Notes: generated by a model not told the origin, from the sequence alone. A stretch of DNA of 64,000 nt from Anaerobaca lacustris (GCF_030012215.1 NZ_JASCXX010000011.1:108748-172747), one strand, 5' to 3'; shown: positions 54,265 to 63,618, counted from the stretch's first letter. Program-made: numbers and translations.

Positions 54265-57120
54265 ATGTGTGGAAGAACCATCTGTTTGCTGGCCTTGATT
54301 CTGGGCCTGGTTGGATCGGCCGTGGCTCAGTCATGGGACATGGAAATCCCCTCGGTGAACAAACCCCCAGTCATCGATGGCGAGATCGATCCCATCTGGT
54401 CGATCGCCTCGGTGCACTACATCAGCACCACCATCGACGGCACCGTCACCTCGCCGGAAGACTGCTCGGGCAGTTGGCGGGCCATGTGGGACGGTGAGTA
54501 CCTGTACGTAATCGTGGACGTCAATGACGACATCCTCATCAACGATTCCGGCAGCGCGTATCTGGACGACAGCGTGGAATTCTACTTCGACGGCGGCAAT
54601 ACCAAGGGCCCGGGCTCACCGCTGGCCGGCAACAGCCGGCAGTACACCTTCGGCTGGAACGCCACCGACATTCAGGGAACGAACACCAACGTCGAGGGCG
54701 TCGAGCACGCGCAGGTGAACACCGACACCGGCTGGCGCATCGAGATGAGATTCCCGTGGATGTCGCTGCAGGGCTCGGCCCCCGCCATGGGCGACCTGAT
54801 CGGGATCGACGTCTTCATCAACGATGATGACGACGGTGGCGACAGCCGTGAGGCCCAGGTTTCCACCTTCGCCGGCAGCAACGCCGACTGGCAGATTCCC
54901 GCCTCCTGGGGCACGGCCGTCCTGGTCAAAGGCAGCAGCGAGAAGGCCTCGGCGCCGAACCCGGCCGACGGCGCCACGGACGTGTCGCGCGAGGTGATCC
55001 TCGAATGGTCGCCCGGAGAGTTTGCGCATACGCACGACGTGTATTTCGGCACGGTGTTCGAGGATGTGAGCAACGCCGATCGGGCGAACCCGATGGGCGT
55101 GCTGGTCAGTCAGGGCCAGAGCGCCGCGACGTACGACCCGCCCGGCCGCCTGGACTATGACCAGACGTACTACTGGCGGATCGACGAGGTCAACGCCCCG
55201 CCGAGCAACGCGATCCACAAGGGAGAGGTCTGGACCTTCACCGCCGAGTCCTTCGCCTACCCCATACGGGGCATCATCGCCACCAGCAACGCCGTCAGCG
55301 AAGAAGGCGCCGGGCCCGAGAAGACCATCGACGGCTCCGGGCTCAACGAACAGGACCAGCACTCGGTCGCCGCAGTGGACATGTGGCTCGGCGACGCCGC
55401 AGTGGGCGAGCCGACCTGGGTGCAGTACGAATTTCCGCGAACGCACAAGCTGCACCAGATGCTCGTCTGGAACTACAACGTGCAGTTCGAATTGATCCTC
55501 GGCTTTGGGCTCAAAGACGTCGCCATCGAATATTCTGAAGACGGCGTCGACTGGACGGCCCTGGGCGATTTCGAGTTTGCCAGGGGAACGGCCAGAGCCA
55601 CCTATGCCGCCAACACGACGATCGATTTCGGCGGCGTGGCCGCCAGACACGTCCGTCTGACCGTCAAGAGCGGCCACGGCATGACGGGCCAATACGGCCT
55701 GAGCGAGGTTCGCTTCCTGCACATTCCCACTTATGCACAGAACCCCCGTCCGGCCGACGGCGCCACGGAGGTGGCCCCGGACGTCGCGCTCGGATGGCAG
55801 GCGGGGCGGGAAGCCGTATCCCATGAAGTCCACCTTGGCGCCGACGAGGAATCGCTCGCTCTGGTCGGCACGGTCAGCCAGAGCAGTTTCACACCGTCGA
55901 ACCTGGAGTTTGGAAACACCTATTACTGGAAGGTCGTTGAGGTCAACGAAGCCGAAGCGATCCCGACGTGGGAAAGCGAGACGTGGCGTCTGACGACGCA
56001 GGAGTTCGCCCTGATCGACGGGTTCGAGACCTACACGGACGACGTGGATGCGGGCGAGGCCATCTTCGACACCTGGCTCGATGGGTGGGTCAACAACACG
56101 GGCTCTACCGTCGGCTATCTGGAGGCACCGTTCGCCGAGAAGACGATCGTCCACAGCGGCCGGCAGTCCATGCCTCTGCACTATGACAACAGCCAATCGC
56201 CCTGGTACTCCGAGACCGTGCGGGAATTCGAGACGGCCCGGAACTGGACCGTCCACGGGGCCGACACCCTGGTGCTGTACGTCCGAGGCAACGCGCCCGC
56301 CTTCATCGAAGACGCCCAGGGCAACGTTGTCATCAGCGCGATCGGCAACGACATCTGGGACAGCGCCGACCAGTTCCGCTTCGTCTACAAGAGCCTCAGC
56401 GGCAACGGATCGATCGTCGCCCGCGTCGACAGTCTGGAACGCAGCAACGAATGGGCCAAGGCGGGCGTGATGATTCGCGAGACGCTGGAGCCGGGCTCGA
56501 AGCACGCCTTCGTGTGCGTGACGCCGGACAACGGCATCAGCTTCCAGCGCCGTCCCGTCGCCGGACAGGCCAGCGCCAACACGGACGCCGCCGGCCTGGC
56601 CGCCCCCTATTGGGTCAAGCTCACCCGGACGGGCAATACGTTCACCGCGCAGCATTCGGCCGACGGTGCGACCTGGGTCGATATCACCGTCAGCCCGGCG
56701 ATGGAGATCCAGATGGCCAACAACGTCCACATCGGCCTGGCCCTGACCAGTCACGACACGGCCATCCCGACGAGCGCCGAGTTCTCCGGCATCGCCACGA
56801 CCGGCAACGTCACCGGTTCGTGGCAGGTCGCCGGCATCGGCGTCACACAGCCCGTGGGCAACGCGCCAGAGTCACTCTATGTCGCGGTGGAGGACGCCAC
56901 GGGATCGATCAAGGTCGTGAAGGACCCGAGCCCGGCCGCAACAGCGAGGACGGGCTGGAACCAATGGCAGATCCCGTTCAGCGATCTGACCGGGGTCAAC
57001 CTGAGCCGGGTTACGAAGATGTATATCGGCGTCGGCGACCGCAACGCTCCAACCGCCGGAGGCACCGGAGTGGTCTATATCGACGACATCGGCTACGGTC
57101 GCCCTGCGGCTGCGGAATAG
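54265..57120 (+). CDS. Secreted modular protein: CBM9-like, Fn3-like, discoidin, DUF1349-like
   Basis: The 951-residue protein has a signal peptide (MCGRTICLLALILGLVGSAVAQ). At the N-terminus is a CBM9/DOMON-like domain at about 22-228 (PPVIDGEIDPIWS, MWDGEYLYVIVDVND). From 230 onward it is collinear with the first modular protein: Fn3-like 230-328, discoidin 331-490, Fn3-like 490-582, the DGFETYTDD domain from 584 with the DUF1349-like insert near 685-855, and the end YIDDIGYGRPAAAE. Thus the core is shared and only the N-terminal ligand-binding module is changed. It has no anchor. AGGAGG lies seven bases before ATG 54265. Confidence 0.85.
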   Translation: MCGRTICLLALILGLVGSAVAQSWDMEIPSVNKPPVIDGEIDPIWSIASVHYISTTIDGTVTSPEDCSGSWRAMWDGEYLYVIVDVNDDILINDSGSAYLDDSVEFYFDGGNTKGPGSPLAGNSRQYTFGWNATDIQGTNTNVEGVEHAQVNTDTGWRIEMRFPWMSLQGSAPAMGDLIGIDVFINDDDDGGDSREAQVSTFAGSNADWQIPASWGTAVLVKGSSEKASAPNPADGATDVSREVILEWSPGEFAHTHDVYFGTVFEDVSNADRANPMGVLVSQGQSAATYDPPGRLDYDQTYYWRIDEVNAPPSNAIHKGEVWTFTAESFAYPIRGIIATSNAVSEEGAGPEKTIDGSGLNEQDQHSVAAVDMWLGDAAVGEPTWVQYEFPRTHKLHQMLVWNYNVQFELILGFGLKDVAIEYSEDGVDWTALGDFEFARGTARATYAANTTIDFGGVAARHVRLTVKSGHGMTGQYGLSEVRFLHIPTYAQNPRPADGATEVAPDVALGWQAGREAVSHEVHLGADEESLALVGTVSQSSFTPSNLEFGNTYYWKVVEVNEAEAIPTWESETWRLTTQEFALIDGFETYTDDVDAGEAIFDTWLDGWVNNTGSTVGYLEAPFAEKTIVHSGRQSMPLHYDNSQSPWYSETVREFETARNWTVHGADTLVLYVRGNAPAFIEDAQGNVVISAIGNDIWDSADQFRFVYKSLSGNGSIVARVDSLERSNEWAKAGVMIRETLEPGSKHAFVCVTPDNGISFQRRPVAGQASANTDAAGLAAPYWVKLTRTGNTFTAQHSADGATWVDITVSPAMEIQMANNVHIGLALTSHDTAIPTSAEFSGIATTGNVTGSWQVAGIGVTQPVGNAPESLYVAVEDATGSIKVVKDPSPAATARTGWNQWQIPFSDLTGVNLSRVTKMYIGVGDRNAPTAGGTGVVYIDDIGYGRPAAAE

Positions 57121-57176
57121 CATCCGGCAGCGGTGTTGCCACACGGCTCACCTGCCGCAGTCAGCAGCACGCGCGA

Positions 57177-57208
57177 GGGCCTGTCCCGACGAACGCCGGG
57201 GCAGGCCC
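57177..57208 (+). terminator. Hairpin after the second modular gene
   Basis: GGGCCTGTCCC (57177-57187) pairs with GGGGCAGGCCC (57198-57208) with one G-T pair. No U-tract follows. It is related to the hairpins at 33983 and 60215. Confidence 0.55.
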
Positions 57209-57366
57209 CTGCCCTCTCATGGGGCTGCACGACGAAGGCGTGCCCTGGTTCCAGCCAAGAAGTCGGCGGAGCCGTGAAGGCGGCCGGGACCTATTGCGAA
57301 CAAGGTGGTTGGCGTCGATGCCAATGACGTAAGGGTCTTCTTAAGCCATGTTGAAGGAGGAATGTC

Positions 57367-60177
57367 ATGTGTCGAAAAGTAATCTGTTTCATCTCTTTGG
57401 TCCTGGCGTTTGGGTTGGTGACGTCAAGGGATGCACTTGCCGAGGCAACGCAGTTTGACTTCGCGGGGGACCTGCGCGCGAGCTTCGGGCCCGGTACACT
57501 CGGCTACTACGGAGCGAGTTCCGATCTCGTCAGTTTCGGTACGGCCAGCGCGTTCGGGCTGCCGGCTCTGCCGGGCGGCGATGCTGCGGTCATGCAGTTT
57601 CCCGCCTTCTCACCGTCGCAGGGGCTCTCGTTCGATACGGCATCGCCGCCGAGCGGCGGAGGAAGCATGGTCAACCAGTACACCATGATCTGGGATGTGC
57701 TGTACCCGAACGTCGGCGCCGTCGGCTACGCATGCCTTTACCAGGCCGATGGTACGAATACCAGTGACGGAGAACTCTTCATCAACAGTGCGGGGGGGAT
57801 TGGTGTCCACGGCAACTACCCCGGCAAGGTCAACTCGAACCAGTGGCACCGCATCGCCGTGGTCGTGGATCTGGTGGCTCAGACCATGGCCAAGTACATC
57901 GACGGCGTGCACATTGGCACCCAGACTCTCACCAGTGCGGTGGACGGTCGCCATGCGTTGCATGCCGCCGGTTCGGCACTGAACACACTCCTTCTCACCG
58001 ACGAGGACAATGAAACCAATACTGGTTACATCAACTGCTTCTACTTCGTTGACGAGTTGCTGAGCGAATCAACGATCGAAGAGTTCGGCGGGCCGCACGC
58101 AGACGGCGTCATCGCGTCTGCCGTGACGAAGGCCAGAAATCCCGACCCGGCCGACGCCGACGACGATGTTCCGCTCGACGCGGTTCTGAGTTGGACCCCG
58201 GGCAAAACGGCTGTCGCGCGAGACGTCTACTTCGGCATCGCCTTCGCTGATGCCAACGATGCTTCCCGAGCCAATCCGGCTGACGTTCTGGTCAGCCAGG
58301 CCCAGGCCGCCGCAACCTACGAGCCGACTGCCCCGCTGGAGTATGGCCAGACCTACTACTGGCGAATCGACGAGGTCAATGCGGCCCCCGATTTCACCGT
58401 CTTCAAAGGCGATGTCTGGTCCTTCACCACCGAGCCGTTTGCCTATCCCGTAGCCGATGTCATCGCCAGCAGCAACGGGATTTCGGACCAGATCTCGACG
58501 CCGCAGCGCACCGTGGACGGCTCCGGACTCGACGCCGACGGTCAGCACTCGATGGTCAGCAGCGACATGTGGGCGGCCAGTGCACCGGCCGAAGAACCCC
58601 TCACCATCCAATACGAGTTCGATCGCATCTACAAGCTCCAGGAGATGCTTGTCTGGAACTACAACGTCCAGTTCGAAACGATCCTCGGCTTCGGGCTCAA
58701 AGACGTCACCGTCGAGTATTCCGAGGACGGCGACAATTGGATCGTGCTCGGCGACGTCGAATTCGCCAGGGCCACCGCGACCGCGACGTACACAGCCAAC
58801 ACGGTTGTCGACTTCGGCGGCGTTCCGGCCCGATTCGTCCGCCTGACCATCCACAGCAGTTGGGGTGGGACGGGCCAGTACGGCCTCAGTGAAGTCCGCT
58901 TCCTGTTCATCCCCGCGCAGACCCGCGAGCCACAACCCGCCGATGGCGCCACAGATGTCAGCGTGGACAGCATGCTGGCCTGGAGGGCCGGTCGCGATGC
59001 CGTCTCGCACGAAGTGTACCTCGGCACCGACGCCGACGCGCTGGCGCCGGCGAGCACCGTCAGTGGCAACAGCTATGCACCCGGCGGGCTGAACCTCGCC
59101 TCCACGTATTACTGGCAGGTCAACGCCATCCAGGAAACCGAGTCGTGGGACGGTCCCATCTGGAGCTTCGCCACGCAGGAGTATCTGGTCGTCGAGGACT
59201 TCGAGAGCTACACCGATGACATCGACGCCGGCGAGGCCATCTTCGACACCTGGATCGACGGCTGGGTCAACAATACCGGCTCGACGGTGGGCCACCTCGA
59301 AACGCCGTTTGCCGAACGAGCCATCGTCCACAGCGGCCGGCAGTCCATGCCATTGTTCTACGACAACACAACGACCGCCGTTTCTGAGGCCGACTACGCG
59401 CTGTCGGGCAATTGGACGCTGTACGGCATCAAGAGTCTTTCGCTGTACTTCTACGGCGCCGAGGGCAACACCGGCCAACTGTACGTCAAGATCAACAACA
59501 CCAAGATCGCCTACGATGGTCCGGCGGTCAACCTCGCCCGCCCATCCTGGCAACTATGGAGCATCGATCTGTCCCAAGCGGGCAACGTTAGCAACGTCAG
59601 TTCGCTGACCATCGGCATTGAGGGCGTGGGAGCGACCGGCGTCCTGTATATCGACGACATCCGGCTGTATCCCGAGGTTCTCCAGCGTGTTTCCGCCGAT
59701 ATCACCGGCGCCGGCGATGTCGTGAAGGGTGTCCCTGACGACGGCGACTGGCCGGCGGCGGAGCACCCGGCCCTGGCGATCGACGACGACGTCAACACGA
59801 AATTCCTGCACTTCAAGGGCAAGACGGAGCCGACCGGGATTCAGGTCACTCCGCTGGTGGGTGCAACAATCGTGACGGGCCTGACGCTGACGACGGCCAA
59901 CGATGCGCCTGAGCGCGACCCGGTAGCGTTCGAGCTGTACGGCTCGAACGCGAGCATCGACGGGCCGTATACGCTGATCGTCGCCGGCGATGTGGTGGAC
60001 TTCGCCGGCGCGACGGCCTGGCCTCGCTTCACCAAGAACGCCACGCCCATCGACGAGTTCGACAACAGCGTGGCGTACCTGCACTACCAGGTGCTGTTCC
60101 CGACCGTGCGCAATCCGGCCTCGGCCAACAGCATGCAGATCGCCGAGATCGAGTTGCTCGGCGCCGTCGCCGATTAG
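57367..60177 (+). CDS. Secreted modular protein: LamG-like, Fn3-like, discoidin, C-terminal discoidin-like
   Basis: The 936-residue protein has a signal peptide (MCRKVICFISLVLAFGLVTS...ALA) and a concanavalin-like N-terminal domain at about 25-245. The shared core follows: Fn3-like 257-357, discoidin 360-516, Fn3-like 518-604, then the DFESYTDD domain 607-771. Here this domain is uninterrupted (LSLYFYGAEGNTGQLYVKIN), unlike the two paralogues. The C-terminus adds a second discoidin/F5-8-type domain (775-936, HPALAIDDDVNTKFLHFKGK). AGGAGG lies six bases before the ATG. It follows the second paralogue by 246 bases and may share its transcript. Confidence 0.85.
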   Translation: MCRKVICFISLVLAFGLVTSRDALAEATQFDFAGDLRASFGPGTLGYYGASSDLVSFGTASAFGLPALPGGDAAVMQFPAFSPSQGLSFDTASPPSGGGSMVNQYTMIWDVLYPNVGAVGYACLYQADGTNTSDGELFINSAGGIGVHGNYPGKVNSNQWHRIAVVVDLVAQTMAKYIDGVHIGTQTLTSAVDGRHALHAAGSALNTLLLTDEDNETNTGYINCFYFVDELLSESTIEEFGGPHADGVIASAVTKARNPDPADADDDVPLDAVLSWTPGKTAVARDVYFGIAFADANDASRANPADVLVSQAQAAATYEPTAPLEYGQTYYWRIDEVNAAPDFTVFKGDVWSFTTEPFAYPVADVIASSNGISDQISTPQRTVDGSGLDADGQHSMVSSDMWAASAPAEEPLTIQYEFDRIYKLQEMLVWNYNVQFETILGFGLKDVTVEYSEDGDNWIVLGDVEFARATATATYTANTVVDFGGVPARFVRLTIHSSWGGTGQYGLSEVRFLFIPAQTREPQPADGATDVSVDSMLAWRAGRDAVSHEVYLGTDADALAPASTVSGNSYAPGGLNLASTYYWQVNAIQETESWDGPIWSFATQEYLVVEDFESYTDDIDAGEAIFDTWIDGWVNNTGSTVGHLETPFAERAIVHSGRQSMPLFYDNTTTAVSEADYALSGNWTLYGIKSLSLYFYGAEGNTGQLYVKINNTKIAYDGPAVNLARPSWQLWSIDLSQAGNVSNVSSLTIGIEGVGATGVLYIDDIRLYPEVLQRVSADITGAGDVVKGVPDDGDWPAAEHPALAIDDDVNTKFLHFKGKTEPTGIQVTPLVGATIVTGLTLTTANDAPERDPVAFELYGSNASIDGPYTLIVAGDVVDFAGATAWPRFTKNATPIDEFDNSVAYLHYQVLFPTVRNPASANSMQIAEIELLGAVAD

Positions 60178-60214
60178 ACGGGAGTGGGTTCTCACCCCAC
60201 AGGCACATCTCAAT

Positions 60215-60243
60215 GGGGCCTGCACCATGCCGGCGCAGGCCCC
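60215..60243 (+). terminator. Hairpin after the third modular gene
   Basis: A perfect stem, GGGGCCTGC (60215-60223) and GCAGGCCCC (60235-60243), with an 11-base loop; only TGCTATTC follows. The convergent serine hydrolase gene ends at 60246. Confidence 0.6.
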
Positions 60244-60245
60244 TG

Positions 60246-61403
60246 CTATTCTGTACCTTCCCGAATGAGTATCGCAGCGGCGTGATCGACCGCCTTCTCC
60301 GCAGCGTCGCCGCCGGCGTTCGTGCAGACCACAACGGCGAAGTCCTTCTGCGGTGCGATCCAGATGACCGCGTAGAACATGGTGTTGGAGCCGGCGTGCG
60401 TCAAGACGGTGCCCCCGCCCCACGGACGCTCGGTGGCAACCCAGCCGAGGGCGTATTCACTGTCGGCAGCGAGCGGCGTGTGCAGTCTTTCGAACGTCTC
60501 GGGGTGCAGTAGGGGCGAGGCATGCCTCGCCCTTTCGCCTCGGGCGCCGGCCAGGTGCCAGGCAGCGTATTTGGCCAGGTCGTCAAGGCGGCAATGCACC
60601 GTCCCGCCCGGGCCGATGGCGGCGGGATTGTCCGCATGAAGGCCCGGGGCAACCGGCTCGAAAGTCCCACCTTCGCCGGCCTTGTGTCCCCAGGGCTGAT
60701 CCACCTCGCCGACGCTTGCGGGCGCGCCGAAGCCGGCGCCGGTCATGCCGAGCGGCGCAAAGAGCCGCTGACGCAGCAGGTCTTCCCACGGGCGATCGAG
60801 CAGGCTCTCGATGGCATGGCCCACGAGCGCATAGCCGGCGTTGGAGTAGATGGTCTTCACGCCCGGCGGCGCTACAGGCTCGTGCATGGTGAGCAGTTCC
60901 CGCGTCAGGTACTCGCGCTGCTCGCGTGGCAGCCGGTCGGCCCGCTGCCAGAGCCGGTCCCACAGGCCTTGCTCGTCCAGATCAGGCGGGGCGCCACCGC
61001 GATGGGCCAGAAGCTGCTCCAGCGTCACCTCTCGCCACTCGGGCTGCATCTGCGACTCGAGGTCGGCGAACATCTCGGCCGGCGTCATGTCCCATCGCAG
61101 CGTGCCGTCCTCGACGAGCATCGCGGCCAGCGCCGCGGTCATGGACTTGGTGCACGAGCCGATGTGCCATTTGTCGTCGGCCGTCACGCGCTGCGGCGAG
61201 CCCGCCTTGCGAACGCCGACGGCGCCCACGGCGACCGTCTGGCCGCCCTTGACGACCGCCGCCGCCAGCGCCGGCAGATCGTTCGCCTGGCGAATCGGTT
61301 CGAGCACGGCATCCAGCGAGGCCGATGCAGACAGCGCGCAAGCGGCCATCACCGAAAGGACAAGTACCGGACAGGCTCGACGAATTTGACTTTGCACGTC
61401 CAT
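60246..61403 (-). CDS. Serine hydrolase, beta-lactamase class C-like, secreted
   Basis: The 385-residue protein has a signal peptide (CPVLVLSVMAACALSASA). The penicillin-binding fold is present, with SCTK (Ser83, Lys86), YSNAGY near 185 and HAGSN near 341, matching SxxK, YxN and the HxG version of KTG. Family members include esterases, D-peptidases and lactamases; the substrate cannot be told. Residues 291-297 (ERARHAS region) are encoded by a perfect palindromic repeat and look like an insertion. The start lies six bases after the stop of the HAD gene, so both form an operon. Confidence 0.88.
   Translation of the reverse strand: MDVQSQIRRACPVLVLSVMAACALSASASLDAVLEPIRQANDLPALAAAVVKGGQTVAVGAVGVRKAGSPQRVTADDKWHIGSCTKSMTAALAAMLVEDGTLRWDMTPAEMFADLESQMQPEWREVTLEQLLAHRGGAPPDLDEQGLWDRLWQRADRLPREQREYLTRELLTMHEPVAPPGVKTIYSNAGYALVGHAIESLLDRPWEDLLRQRLFAPLGMTGAGFGAPASVGEVDQPWGHKAGEGGTFEPVAPGLHADNPAAIGPGGTVHCRLDDLAKYAAWHLAGARGERARHASPLLHPETFERLHTPLAADSEYALGWVATERPWGGGTVLTHAGSNTMFYAVIWIAPQKDFAVVVCTNAGGDAAEKAVDHAAAILIREGTE
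60513..60532. repeat. REP-like palindrome inside the serine hydrolase gene
   Basis: A perfect palindrome GGGCGAGGCATGCCTCGCCC preceded by GTAG. It differs from the copy at 36390-36409 by one base pair on each arm. It lies in the reading frame without breaking it. Confidence 0.8.
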
Positions 61404-61409
61404 TGCGTC

Positions 61410-62087
61410 TCAGTCCACCAGCGCGCGAAGCGCGGCCAGGTCGATTTCTTCCAGGGAATCGCAGATGCGATCGGCCTGCCGGAGGCCGTCGGCGGGCGTC
61501 GTGTTCGTCACGGCGATGCACCGGGCGCCGGCGGCCTTGGCGGCCTGGACGCCGTTGGGGGCGTCTTCGATCACCACGCAACGCTGCGGGGGCAGTCCCA
61601 TACGCCGGGCGGCGACGAGAAACAGCTCGGGGTCCGGCTTCTTGTGCGTCACGTCGTTGCCGTTGACGTAGACCATTTTCGTGTAGGGGATCCCGGCCGC
61701 ATCCAACGCCGCCCGCGATTTCTCCAGCGTGCCCGACGTGGCAATCGCCACCTCGAAATCGTCGCTGGCCAGACCGGCCTCGATCAGCGCCAGCACGCCG
61801 GGATACGGCGGCAGGGGCTCGGTCGTGAGCACCTGGAGGAACAGGTCCTGGCGATACTGCACCGCCTTGTCGAGCTGCTCGGCCGTCAGATCGAGCTTGT
61901 GGACCCGGGCGGCCGCCTTGACGTACTCGTGGGCCCCGCGTCCCAGGCCATCGGTGAAGTCCTCGTCCCGGACCCCCTTGACGCCGAACAGATCGTCGAA
62001 CACCTGAACCGACACCCGCCGGTTCACCGACTCGGTATCGGCGACCACGCCATCGACATCGAAAATCAAACCGTACTGCCGCGTCAT
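61410..62087 (-). CDS. HAD-superfamily hydrolase, beta-phosphoglucomutase-like
   Basis: The 225-residue protein has motif I DVDGVVADTE (about residues 9-18), motif II ATSGTLEKSR near 117, the lysine in THKKPDPELF near 147 and motif IV VVIEDAPNGVQAAKAAGA near 170. This is the pattern of the beta-phosphoglucomutase/CbbY group with an alpha-helical cap. Substrates may be sugar phosphates. ATG 62087 is chosen, with AGGGG eight bases upstream. The serine hydrolase gene follows closely on the same strand. Confidence 0.9.
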   Translation of the reverse strand: MTRQYGLIFDVDGVVADTESVNRRVSVQVFDDLFGVKGVRDEDFTDGLGRGAHEYVKAAARVHKLDLTAEQLDKAVQYRQDLFLQVLTTEPLPPYPGVLALIEAGLASDDFEVAIATSGTLEKSRAALDAAGIPYTKMVYVNGNDVTHKKPDPELFLVAARRMGLPPQRCVVIEDAPNGVQAAKAAGARCIAVTNTTPADGLRQADRICDSLEEIDLAALRALVD

Positions 62088-62123
62088 CACATCGACCCCT
62101 TAAAGCCAGATCCAAAGGCCGGT

Positions 62124-62152
62124 ATCATAGCATTTCCATCCCCTTCTGCCAG
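62124..62152 (-). promoter_or_regulatory. Possible promoter for the HAD/serine hydrolase operon
   Basis: TATGAT (62129-62124) with TGGCAG (62152-62147) 17 bases upstream on the minus strand. The -35 match is weak. Confidence 0.3.
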
Positions 62153-62309
62153 CGCTTCTGGAGTTGTTCTCCGGAAGGGTGAGCCCCTCGGTCTACCGAA
62201 TGACCAGACCAGTACCATCAGCTAAAGGGCACTCCGCCAAACGCCGACATCTTCTCGGGAACGAGGATGGATGGGCAGGAACGGCTATTGAATGGCTGGA
62301 GCAAAGCGG

Positions 62310-63356
62310 ATGGTTACAGAGATACACAATTGGGTCGATATTGCAGACGAGTTCCAGGATACTTTGGTCCTGGGAAACGGAGCCAGCATCGCCATCGACA
62401 GCGGTTTCAACTACAGCTCTCTCCTCGACAAGGCACGGAAACAAAGTCTGATAACAAGCACGCTTGACGGTCTTTTCGACAACATGAAATCAGATGACTT
62501 CGAGCTTGTCTTGCACCACGTGTCAATCGCTGAGTCCATAAACAGAGTACTCGGAATCAAGGACGGCAAGACACACGACGCCTACGAGAATATCAGAACC
62601 GCACTGATCCAGACGGTGCAGGAGATCCATCCCGAGCATGGGACAGTCAAGCATGATCTGAAACCAGCATACGAGTTCATGCAGAGATTCAGGACTGTGG
62701 TGTCTCTGAACTATGACCTTCTCGTCTATTGGGCAATGATGTTGGGAAATGAGGAAACGACAGGTCAGGGTCCTGACAAATTCAAAGACTGCTTTGTAAA
62801 CGGACATTTCTCGACCGACTGCCTGCGGAACGAGATCGAAAAAAAGCAGTCGACACTTGTCTTCTACCCACATGGCAACCTGGCGTTGGCTGCTGATCAT
62901 GAATCCGGCGAGTTCAAAATCGCGAGCGGGAACGATGCATCTCTGCTGGATGCAATTGTGAACGCCTGGGAAGGCAAGGCATGTACGCCACTATTCGTCG
63001 CAGAGGGCGATTCAGAACAGAAACTCAAAGCGATTCGGAGAAGCACGTATCTCTCGACCGTATACAGGAATGTCCTGCCAAGCCTTGAAGGAACCATCGC
63101 CATCTACGGTTGGTCACTCGACGACAACGACAAGCATCTCCTGGAGAAGATCTGCAAAGGCAAAGGTAAGAGCAAGATCGCAGTATCGGTACATGGGAAC
63201 AATGAAACAAATGGCGGCTCCGAATCGTGGTGTGGATCAGTAAGCCGGAAGATTCACAACATCAACAGCGACGCTGAAATCCAATTCTACAGCGCGGAAA
63301 GCCCTGACTGCTGGATTCATCCGTCGCAAGAACCGGTTTTGTCAGCGTCCCGGTGA
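62310..63356 (+). CDS. DUF4917/SIR2-like protein
   Basis: The 348-residue protein has TLVLGNGASIAIDSGFNYSSLL at about 18-39, a Rossmann-like NAD-binding opening as in SIR2 domains. It also has VVSLNYDLLVYWA near 132, FYPHGNLAL near 184 and IAIYGWSLDDNDKHLLEKI near 265. These are DUF4917 and SIR2_2 features; such proteins occur in defence islands, often as NAD-consuming effectors. The base composition is much lower in G+C than its neighbours (29 of 60 bases at 62461-62520, against 42 of 60 at 61861-61920), which suggests transfer. No partner gene is evident. TGGAG lies about 8 bases before ATG 62310. Confidence 0.75.
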   Translation: MVTEIHNWVDIADEFQDTLVLGNGASIAIDSGFNYSSLLDKARKQSLITSTLDGLFDNMKSDDFELVLHHVSIAESINRVLGIKDGKTHDAYENIRTALIQTVQEIHPEHGTVKHDLKPAYEFMQRFRTVVSLNYDLLVYWAMMLGNEETTGQGPDKFKDCFVNGHFSTDCLRNEIEKKQSTLVFYPHGNLALAADHESGEFKIASGNDASLLDAIVNAWEGKACTPLFVAEGDSEQKLKAIRRSTYLSTVYRNVLPSLEGTIAIYGWSLDDNDKHLLEKICKGKGKSKIAVSVHGNNETNGGSESWCGSVSRKIHNINSDAEIQFYSAESPDCWIHPSQEPVLSASR

Positions 63357-63390
63357 TCGGTGATCACTCCGGCCCTTACACGTCTCCTGT

Positions 63391-63618
63391 TCAACGGTCC
63401 GACGCCGTAAGGGCTCGCTCGGCCTCTTCGGGCAACTTGATGGGGGCGAACATGGGAGCGGGATACAGGTAGCCGTCGGGCTCGGACTTGTCCTCGTCGA
63501 CGATGCGAACCATGTTGTGTGTCTCGGCATCCGCATCCGGCAGGACGCGGTAAACCTTGCCCAGGATCAGGCTCGCCGGATTGCTTTCATTATCGATGCA
63601 AATGACGAATCGACTCAC
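63391..63618 (-). CDS. Small conserved hypothetical protein
   Basis: The family is not recognised. The 75-residue protein MSRFVICIDNESNPASLILGK has a beta-rich opening and a loop DEDKSEPDGYLYPAPMFAPIKLP. Similar short proteins, described as 'quantity to be read as a small KOW/SH3-like fold', are only a guess. Its GTG start overlaps the stop of the next gene upstream (GTGA), so the two are co-translated. Confidence 0.6.
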   Translation of the reverse strand: MSRFVICIDNESNPASLILGKVYRVLPDADAETHNMVRIVDEDKSEPDGYLYPAPMFAPIKLPEEAERALTASDR

